From an uncultured Porphyromonadaceae bacterium (lineage in GTDB: Bacteria > Bacteroidota > Bacteroidia > Bacteroidales > Muribaculaceae), in the NCBI GenBank assembly GCA_905193485.1, contig CAJJOX010000113.1, positions 1 to 7,273 on the forward strand: a DNA stretch of 7,273 bases. The letters are read 5' to 3'. Made by a program: the position numbers and the translations under genes. Numbering within the stretch: position 1 is the stretch's first letter; every line of letters starts with the position of its first letter. Of the stretch, positions 1 to 4,901 are shown in pieces. The notes below the pieces were generated by a model. That model ran no database searches. It was not told where the DNA came from and saw only the letters and a program-made list of their open reading frames with translations.

Positions 1-252
1 AAGGTTTACATTCGACAGGTCGCAGTTCTTAAATACAACATCGCTGAATTGGGATTTCCGTATGCTGCATGCCCCAAAGCTACAGTTGGAGAAAATGCAG
101 GATTGTACCGAAAGATTACTCTTCTTCACTCCTTCTATACGCTGGCTTTTAAAAGAATACCCGGTTAAATCCTCATCGTTTTTTTCTAACGCTGTCTGTA
201 TCTCTGTATCTTCGTGAAGGACGTTTTCCAAACGGGGTTGTGTAATTTTCAT
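1..252 (-). CDS. Pentapeptide-repeat protein, N-terminal fragment (runs off left edge)
   Basis: An open frame from an ATG at 252-250 continues without a stop to base 1, giving 84 residues. Residues 1-44 are a charged, non-repetitive lead-in with no signal peptide, so a cytoplasmic protein is likely. From about residue 49 a hydrophobic residue recurs every five positions (V49, F54, F59, I64, F69, F74, L79, L84). This is the central position of pentapeptide repeats, which fold as a right-handed quadrilateral beta helix. The i-2 positions are rich in Cys (C52, C57, C62, C77), a residue that packs well inside such a helix. Family members include DNA-mimic gyrase protectors (Qnr/MfpA) and many proteins of unknown role, so no function is assigned. 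No Shine-Dalgarno sequence precedes the ATG, which is normal in Bacteroidota. The preceding tRNA ends in a terminator, so the gene probably has its own promoter, but I see no convincing one. Confidence 0.85.
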   Translation of the reverse strand, partial: MKITQPRLENVLHEDTEIQTALEKNDEDLTGYSFKSQRIEGVKKSNLSVQSCIFSNCSFGACSIRKSQFSDVVFKNCDLSNVNL

Positions 253-303
253 ATGCTGTCTGTTTTATAAATGGGAGAGTAAAAGAATATTTTTGTCCGT
301 GTG

Positions 304-347
304 AATAAAAAAAGAAAAGAGGACATATCTTTTAATATATCCTCTTT
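304..347 (-). terminator. Intrinsic terminator after tRNA-Pro
   Basis: A perfect 8-bp stem (AAAGAGGA at 316-323 with TCCTCTTT at 340-347) continues, after one C/A mismatch, into four more A-T pairs (325-328 with 335-338) around a 6-nt loop. Read on the minus strand, the hairpin is followed by a T-rich run (304-315, complement of an A tract interrupted by a single G). It lies 7 nt beyond the tRNA 3' end, the expected place for a tRNA transcript terminator. Confidence 0.85.
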
Positions 348-353
348 CTGTAG

Positions 354-426
354 TCGGGATGAGAAGACTCGAACTTCCGACCTCCACGTCCCGAACGTGG
401 CGCGCTGCCAACTGTGCTACACCCCG
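354..426 (-). tRNA. tRNA-Pro, anticodon CGG
   Basis: The minus strand folds into a complete 73-nt cloverleaf. The 7-bp acceptor stem is CGGGGTG/CATCCCG with one G-T wobble, followed by discriminator A. The D arm has GCAC/GCGC around AGTTGGCA, the anticodon stem is CCACG/CGTGG, the variable loop is AGGTC, and the T arm is GGAAG/CTTCT with loop TTCGAGT. The anticodon loop TTCGGGA places CGG (plus-strand 391-393) at positions 34-36, so this tRNA reads the proline codon CCG. C1-G72 in the acceptor stem is the usual bacterial tRNA-Pro feature. CCA is not encoded (CTA follows the discriminator), which is common in this phylum. One D-stem pair (position 12-23) is an A-C mismatch. The gene has an upstream -7 element and a downstream hairpin terminator, so it appears to be an independent transcription unit. 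Confidence 0.95.
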
Positions 427-456
427 AGGCAGCTTCCCTTTGGTGGAAATGCGGTG

Positions 457-464
457 CAAAGTTA
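457..464 (-). promoter_or_regulatory. -7 promoter element of tRNA-Pro
   Basis: On the minus strand this reads TAACTTTG, an exact match to the Bacteroidales primary-sigma -7 consensus TAnnTTTG. It sits about 30 nt upstream of the mature tRNA 5' end, allowing a short 5' leader. The -33 region about 20 nt further upstream has no clean TTTG, so only the -7 half is claimed. The stretch 427-501 holds only this promoter and the leader. Confidence 0.6.
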
Positions 465-501
465 ATCAAAATTATTTAATACACCATCGTTTTGTCCGGA
501 T

Positions 502-687
502 TTATTTTGCTGTTTTATGCTGGAAAGTTTTCGGCATAGGTTTTCGGATTGTTTTGTCGGGTACAGGTTGCGGTTTGCTGCGATTCAGCAGCCGCAGATT
601 GATGTAGGCTCCGATGGCCGATGTGGTGGCCACGGTTATTGCTGCCAACACCATGAAAATGAGTGTGTGGATGATTTGAGATGTCAT
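502..687 (-). CDS. Possible small single-pass membrane protein, 61 aa
   Basis: ATG at 687-685 and TAA at 504-502 frame a 61-residue protein. Residues 5-29 are almost wholly hydrophobic or small and could form one membrane helix. The tail from residue 32 is strongly basic (R32, R36, K38, K45, R48, K49, K53, K58, K61) with several prolines, predicting a cytoplasmic C-terminus. I do not recognise a family. The gene-like points are the hydrophobic-then-basic layout, the orientation shared with its neighbours, and a stop that falls just short of the tRNA promoter. Against it are the short length, the lack of a visible promoter or ribosome site, and competing frames of similar length on both strands. 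Those other frames give low-complexity His/Ser/Cys-rich proteins without such structure, so this is the best candidate in the gap. Confidence 0.45.
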   Translation of the reverse strand: MTSQIIHTLIFMVLAAITVATTSAIGAYINLRLLNRSKPQPVPDKTIRKPMPKTFQHKTAK

Positions 688-740
688 AGTCGGAAGATCT
701 TGATGCTGTTTTATGAAACAACGTTTGTGATATCTGCCAT

Positions 741-755
741 GTTCATTTTATGAAC
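741..755. repeat. 15-bp perfect palindrome in the intergenic gap
   Basis: GTTCAT-TTT-ATGAAC has 6-bp arms around three bases. It lies between the operon terminator and the possible small membrane gene, 54 bp before that gene's ATG. A second weaker dyad, TGTTT-TATG-AAACA, follows at 707-720. Such dyads can be operators, but they also arise by chance in AT-rich DNA. No other copy was noticed in this window. Confidence 0.35.
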
Positions 756-780
756 GGCTCATCGGCTGCATTTTTTGAGG

Positions 781-820
781 AGTAACAAGAAATGAGGCTG
801 TGCATCGGGCACAGCCTCAT
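781..820 (-). terminator. Intrinsic terminator of the PUL operon
   Basis: A perfect 12-bp inverted repeat (792-803 with 809-820, ATGAGGCTGTGC and its complement) encloses a 5-nt loop. On the minus strand it is followed by TTCTTGTT, a short and imperfect T-rich stretch. It begins 59 nt beyond the stop codon of the last PUL gene, and the next gene-like sequence lies well past it. The stem is strong but the T tract is weak, so termination may be incomplete. Confidence 0.8.
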
Positions 821-828
821 CGGTCAGC

Positions 829-862
829 CTTTGCGAAACCTGTTGGGCTTAGAATCGCAAAG
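829..862 (-). repeat. Second inverted repeat in the operon 3' UTR
   Basis: CTTTGCGA (829-836) and TCGCAAAG (855-862) are perfect 8-bp complements separated by 18 nt. In the transcript this hairpin would form between the stop codon of the DUF1735/LamG gene and the terminator hairpin, giving two stacked stem-loops at the mRNA 3' end. It has no T tract of its own, so it is not a terminator. A role in mRNA protection is possible but is inference. Confidence 0.55.
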
Positions 863-879
863 TGCAATTATGAAGGGTT

Positions 880-2055
880 TCAAAGGCGCACGTCAACGTC
901 GACGATCGTAGGCTGAACATAGGAAACAGTCCCTCCGTTCTCTCCTCGACGACCGTTGTTTGATGTAGCGTCATAGTGGTGCTCGGTCTGGTCGAGAATA
1001 TACCATGTGCCGTCGCGCTGTTCCACATCAGTGCCGTTAAGTTTCCAGTAACCTTCGAGCCCTGAGGTCGCGGGATCGACGAGCATCATGTTTTCCTTGA
1101 TCTGGTTTTGCGTACGGGCTACTGACCACAGACGCACTTCCGACATATAGCCATACCATATACGGCCAGCGTCATAGTCATAGGCGTAACCGACGCAGAA
1201 ACGTGAGGCGAAGTCGAATGTCTTGCCTGCACCGGCATTCTTGTCGGCGATCACTTCACCGTTGAGATAGATCTTTGCGGCGCCGGATCCGGCATCGTAG
1301 GTGAATGCCACGTGATACCATTTGCCGGTTTCCCAGATGTTGGGATCGGGCATCTGCATGGCGATGTTGCCTGCTACCTGAAGCTCATTGGCCGGGTGAC
1401 CGAGGTCGCCGGTGCGCACAATCAGGGTGCCTTCGTTGCCGAAGATTGAGCCGAGCATCTTCCAGCTTGTCGCATATACAAGACCTTCGATGGTCATCGA
1501 GGATGTGTTTTTGAACGAGGACGGTAGACGCACGTCGAGCCATTTGCCGCTGAATTGTGTCGCCTTGAGAATTCTTACGGGCTTTTTGATGACGAGGTAG
1601 GCCACGTTGGCATCAGGGATAAGGTCAACGCTGTTGGTGTTGATTATCACAGGAAGAACATAGGTGGCTCCTTCTTCGCAGGAAGAAAGGTTGACGAGGT
1701 CGAGTTCGCACCCCGGAGCATAGACTTCTCCGGCGGGGATAGATGCGGTGTTTGACGCGAACTGGCAGTTTCCCTCCGGGAAGAGCTGGGCGGTGACGCC
1801 ATATTTGTCGTTGTATTTGTCGACGAGATCCTGACCGCCGAGCGTGTAGGTCACGTTGACATTGTGGCCGACGGCGACGGAGAGCCGTGACACGAGGTCG
1901 ACGGGATATGTTTCGCCTTCGGCTTCGATGTTCATCACGGGATTCTCAAAATATAATTTGGGCTCGAGAAGCTTGCCCTGAGTGTCGTTGTCGCACGAAA
2001 CCACAGTGGCAGCCATCATTGCGAGTGCTCCGATAAATAAACTTTTACGTATCAT
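880..2055 (-). CDS. DUF1735 and LamG-domain surface lipoprotein (likely glycan-binding)
   Basis: This 391-residue lipoprotein has signal peptide 1-20, lipobox VVSC and acceptor Cys21, followed by the acidic run DND. Residues about 30-158 match the DUF1735 (BT_3987-type N-terminal) pattern: LYFENP near 35, VDLVSRLSV at 52-60, LFPEGN at 91-96, IPAGEVYA at 106-113 and TYVLPV at 131-136. Residues about 165-340 are a LamG/concanavalin A-like fold, with KWYHVAFTYD at 245-254, KIYLNGE at 261-267 and the closing strand MSEVRLWSVART at 304-315. No catalytic motif is visible. In Bacteroidetes PULs such proteins are usually surface glycan-binding proteins, and DUF1735 is also found joined to GH18 endoglycosidases. 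Here the start codon overlaps the stop of the GH18 gene, so the two are probably made together. Binding function is inferred; LamG domains also occur in enzymes. Confidence 0.9.
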   Translation of the reverse strand: MIRKSLFIGALAMMAATVVSCDNDTQGKLLEPKLYFENPVMNIEAEGETYPVDLVSRLSVAVGHNVNVTYTLGGQDLVDKYNDKYGVTAQLFPEGNCQFASNTASIPAGEVYAPGCELDLVNLSSCEEGATYVLPVIINTNSVDLIPDANVAYLVIKKPVRILKATQFSGKWLDVRLPSSFKNTSSMTIEGLVYATSWKMLGSIFGNEGTLIVRTGDLGHPANELQVAGNIAMQMPDPNIWETGKWYHVAFTYDAGSGAAKIYLNGEVIADKNAGAGKTFDFASRFCVGYAYDYDAGRIWYGYMSEVRLWSVARTQNQIKENMMLVDPATSGLEGYWKLNGTDVEQRDGTWYILDQTEHHYDATSNNGRRGENGGTVSYVQPTIVDVDVRL

Positions 2056-2057
2056 TA
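2053..2057 (-). other. Overlapping stop/start (TAATG) between the GH18 and LamG genes
   Basis: On the minus strand the TAA of the GH18 gene and the ATG of the LamG gene share one A. The DUF1735/LamG start is well supported because it gives a complete lipoprotein signal peptide. Such overlaps usually mean translational coupling by terminating ribosomes, which would keep enzyme and partner in a fixed ratio. Confidence 0.9.
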
Positions 2058-3245
2058 TTCAGCAGGTGTTTCAGGGTTATTGTTTTCTTCCAGCCAGTTC
2101 TGATATGACTGCAGGTTGATCTGGATTGCCTGACGCATATATTTGTAGTCAGGAGCGTTGTCGTAGTCGTTATCGAAACGGAATGCGCCCACGCCGCCTT
2201 TCGGGCCTTCGGGGGTCTGATAGCCGGCCTGGAACAGCAGTCCGCCGCCTGTTCCCCAGGATGATTCGAAGTTCTCGCAGAAGATATGCTTGCGTGAATC
2301 ATATTTGTCGCCGGCCCAGTTTTTAAGTGTCCTTACGCGGGAATCGAGCGATGAAGCATAGGCGTTGCCGTAGGCCTGGGAAATGTAGTAGTCGAGATAT
2401 TCGGCACAGTCGCCGGCATAGTCGATCTGGCCGTCGACGGCGAGATAGTAATATTTGCCGTTGGGACGTTCGGTAGCCATGGGACCGAAGTATTTGCCGA
2501 TCTCCTTGATGAAGACTGTCAGATATGCGCCGACGCCGCCGGCTGCGCCATAGCTGCCCTTCATGGAGTGGTCCATGCCGTTGCCGTCGATAGTCGGCTC
2601 CCAGTCGATGTCGAGGCCGTCGTAGTCATATTTCACGATCGAATCGACCCAAACCTGGGCATAGCGGCGGATGGCTGCGAGGTGTTCTTCTGAGCCTTTG
2701 GCCGTGCGGTCGCCGTAAGGCAGTTCCCAGTTGAATCCCCAGAATGCGTCCTGAGCCTGACGTTTGAGTGTCGCGAGAGTCCGTGAGTCAACGTCGGGAT
2801 TCTCCTCTTCAACTTTTTGAGCGACCCACGAGGGAGTAAGACCGCCGCCTATGTCACAGAATATGTGGCAGCAGAGGATTTTTCCGCCTTTCTTTTTCTG
2901 GAAGATTTCTTTATCCCGGATCTGTGCGGGTGTGAGGTTCCAGTTGCCGCTCCAGTTGGAGATCATGTCAACCGAATCGGGTATCGATTCCATGTATCCT
3001 TTGCGGATGGGGCCTTCGGGGTTCCAGTTGGAGAACCAGCCGAAAGAGATGGGACGGAAATTTTCGCGGGCATCGGCTTTCCATTGGCGAAGGCTGGCAT
3101 AGTAGGCTTCGCTTTTGGCGTCGTTCATTGTGTTCTCGCCGCCGATATGATCGATCTGCATGGGCTCCGGATCTGTATCGCAGCCTGTCAGGCCGATGAT
3201 TGCGAGAGCGGGAAGACTGTATGCTAATTTCTTTAATATTTTCAT
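2055..3245 (-). CDS. GH18 lipoprotein, probable endo-beta-N-acetylglucosaminidase
   Basis: This 396-residue protein has a Lys-rich signal peptide, lipobox LTGC and acceptor Cys22, followed by DTDPE, which suggests surface display. The GH18 signature DGxDxDxE is intact as DGLDIDWE (209-216). In this family E216 is the proton donor, and D214 positions the substrate N-acetyl group for the oxazolinium mechanism. The segment YISQAYGNAY contains Q290-A-Y292. This matches the QxY seen in endoglycosidases such as EndoS, rather than the MxYD of GH18 chitinases, and favours cleavage of the chitobiose core of N-glycans. Other GH18-like strands are ISFGWFSNW (66-74) and GKILCCHIF (121-129). The length suits a single-domain EndoF/H-like enzyme. 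There is no DUF1735 in this chain, unlike BT_3987; that module is on the next gene. Glycan type (high-mannose or complex) cannot be read from sequence. Chitin or another GlcNAc polymer remains a less likely substrate. Confidence 0.88.
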   Translation of the reverse strand: MKILKKLAYSLPALAIIGLTGCDTDPEPMQIDHIGGENTMNDAKSEAYYASLRQWKADARENFRPISFGWFSNWNPEGPIRKGYMESIPDSVDMISNWSGNWNLTPAQIRDKEIFQKKKGGKILCCHIFCDIGGGLTPSWVAQKVEEENPDVDSRTLATLKRQAQDAFWGFNWELPYGDRTAKGSEEHLAAIRRYAQVWVDSIVKYDYDGLDIDWEPTIDGNGMDHSMKGSYGAAGGVGAYLTVFIKEIGKYFGPMATERPNGKYYYLAVDGQIDYAGDCAEYLDYYISQAYGNAYASSLDSRVRTLKNWAGDKYDSRKHIFCENFESSWGTGGGLLFQAGYQTPEGPKGGVGAFRFDNDYDNAPDYKYMRQAIQINLQSYQNWLEENNNPETPAE

Positions 3246-3276
3246 CGTTTAAAATTTTTAAAGATTGCTTGAATCA
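3246..3276 (-). promoter_or_regulatory. AT-rich spacer before the GH18 start codon
   Basis: The 31-nt gap between the SusD-like stop and the GH18 ATG contains a perfect AT-only dyad (TTTAAAA-T-TTTTAAA, 3248-3262) ending 3 nt from the ATG. There is no Shine-Dalgarno sequence. In Bacteroidota, A/U-rich weakly structured leaders commonly mark start sites, so this probably works as a translation initiation region and supports the chosen start. Confidence 0.4.
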
Positions 3277-4884
3277 TCATTTGCAATCCCACCACAGACG
3301 GGTAGCGGGGCCATCGGTGCCGCCGAGTTTCGACACGGCATCGTTGTAGATTTCCTGATTGCTTTCCGTGATGCGGAAACTGTTGGGGTAAGTCATGCGG
3401 CGAACGCCATCGGCAGCGTTCACGCCTTGTGACGAACCGCGGTTGTTGGTGCAGGGAAACAGCTTGGGATATCCGGTGCGGCGGAATTCAGTCCACGCTT
3501 CCTGTCCGTTGGGGAAGAGGGCGAGCCATTTCTGGATAATGATTTTCTCGAGCTTCTCTTCTGTCGAGCCGCTGAATTGGGCTGTGGCGGTGGTCTGAGC
3601 GCTGAAGTGTGTGCCAAACATCTCGTCGACGTCGCAAGGCGTTTTTCCCGAGTTCATGTAGGTGGAAGCTGATGTCGAGATGCCGTTCTCGTCAAATGAT
3701 GTCTGGATGCCCTGAGCGTAGAGCGATTCGGCGTCGCCGAATGCGCCGCCCCATACAAGAGCGGCCTCGGCACGGAGGAAATAAACCTCCGACGCACGCA
3801 TCCAGTAGGTCGGAGTGGTGGACGTGAAGTTGGGCTTTGAGGCATACCCCGTGTAATATTCGTTCTTTGAGTAGATATTACCCTGCGGAATGGCCGAATA
3901 GTAGTTGCCATCGAAAGCGGAAACGCCTGCATAGTATTCTTCGACCGGCTGGAAGTAGACGGTGAGACGGGGATCCTCATATCCGGCGAGGTAGCTTAGG
4001 ATCGAACATCCCATGCGGCATTCGTCGTAGTTGTCGGAAAGCCACTGGATGTTGTTGACAAACTGCAGACCTGCGCCTGCGCCCATCTTGGCTTCGTCGT
4101 CCTTCACAGTCATCACGCCCATGGGGCTGTCGACTGCCTTGGTGGCATATTCACGGGCAAGGCTTTCATCGGCAAAGCGCACGCGCATTGCCAGCCGAAG
4201 CATCAGTGAGTTGCCGTATTTGCACCATTTTGCCGGGTCGCCGGCATATACGGCGTCATAAGCGGCGAGCACTTTCTTGCCTATGGCCGCGGCTTGCGAG
4301 AGCTCTTCGACGGATGCTTCAAGATCGGCGAGCATCGAGCGGTAGACGGTCGCTTCATCGTCAAACGGAATCGACAGCGAGTTGTCGGCGGCATGAGTGT
4401 AGGGCATCGGGCCGAATGTTTCGAGAGTCTTGTGCCATGCGGCTATCTTTACAATCTGGGCGATGGCATACATTTCGGGTGCCTCGATTTTCTCAGCCTC
4501 GAGTTTCAGCTTTTTCCATGGCGCGAGCATCTCGGTGTAGGTGCTTGAATAGGTCGAGGATACCCAGCTGTCGATTAGATAGTTGGTGGTGTTGTTGTTG
4601 CCGCCCGACCAGTTGTTGTTCTGTCCGAAATAGCCCGACCATACGTCGGCCGAGAGGTTGAATGCAGTCTGATACTGGTTGATTATATCTGTGGCATCGG
4701 CCTGAGTTCCGACAGGCACCACATAGCGCTGCATTGTTGTGAGCTGACCGCCCACGCCTATGCCGTCCCAGGCGCCTTCGGCGTCGGTCATACCGTATTC
4801 GTCGGTATTGATGGCTTCATAATCGCAGGCTGCGAATAGTGATGCCACACAAGCGCCTATAAATAGTTTATTATATAGTTTCAT
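3277..4884 (-). CDS. SusD-like outer-membrane glycan-binding lipoprotein
   Basis: This complete 535-residue protein has signal peptide 1-19, lipobox FAAC and acceptor Cys20, followed by DYE. It is close to the usual SusD length. Several segments are typical of the SusD/RagB superfamily, apparently the SusD-like_2 branch: KWCKYGNSLMLRLAMRV (219-235), the helix MRASEVYFLRAEAAL (362-376), and the C-terminal block with QKWLALFPNG (451-460) and EAWTEFRRTGYP (462-473). In characterised systems SusD caps the SusC barrel as a hinged lid and delivers oligosaccharides to it. The gene begins 17 nt after the SusC-like stop, the standard paired arrangement. An Asn/Trp/Gly-rich stretch (88-101, NNNWSGGNNNTT included) is an exposed-looking loop with no assigned role. 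The ligand cannot be read from sequence, but the GH18 gene downstream points to an N-glycan or another GlcNAc-containing oligosaccharide. Confidence 0.95.
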   Translation of the reverse strand: MKLYNKLFIGACVASLFAACDYEAINTDEYGMTDAEGAWDGIGVGGQLTTMQRYVVPVGTQADATDIINQYQTAFNLSADVWSGYFGQNNNWSGGNNNTTNYLIDSWVSSTYSSTYTEMLAPWKKLKLEAEKIEAPEMYAIAQIVKIAAWHKTLETFGPMPYTHAADNSLSIPFDDEATVYRSMLADLEASVEELSQAAAIGKKVLAAYDAVYAGDPAKWCKYGNSLMLRLAMRVRFADESLAREYATKAVDSPMGVMTVKDDEAKMGAGAGLQFVNNIQWLSDNYDECRMGCSILSYLAGYEDPRLTVYFQPVEEYYAGVSAFDGNYYSAIPQGNIYSKNEYYTGYASKPNFTSTTPTYWMRASEVYFLRAEAALVWGGAFGDAESLYAQGIQTSFDENGISTSASTYMNSGKTPCDVDEMFGTHFSAQTTATAQFSGSTEEKLEKIIIQKWLALFPNGQEAWTEFRRTGYPKLFPCTNNRGSSQGVNAADGVRRMTYPNSFRITESNQEIYNDAVSKLGGTDGPATRLWWDCK

Positions 4885-4901
4885 AGTGTTGTTGACGGAT
4901 A

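Noticed and set aside
288..295. TATTTTTG on the plus strand, matching TAnnTTTG
   Set aside because: There is no plus-strand gene downstream; it would run antisense into the tRNA terminator. It arises from AT-rich sequence beside the terminator T tract.
354..426. tRNA-Pro as an integration site for the PUL
   Set aside because: Integration normally uses the tRNA 3' end, which here faces the pentapeptide gene, not the PUL. No integrase or repeated tRNA 3' fragment is visible.
265..459. 64-residue minus-strand open frame across the tRNA
   Set aside because: It reads straight through the tRNA-Pro cloverleaf and its terminator, so it is a chance frame.
359..753. Plus-strand and alternative minus-strand small frames around the tRNA and the small membrane gene
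   Set aside because: Their products are rich in Cys, His, Arg or Ser without domains, signal peptides or membrane segments, and they overlap better candidates.
3248..3262. AT-only palindrome between the SusD-like and GH18 genes as a terminator
   Set aside because: It has no GC pairs and no usable loop, and it sits right at a start codon inside a tightly spaced operon.
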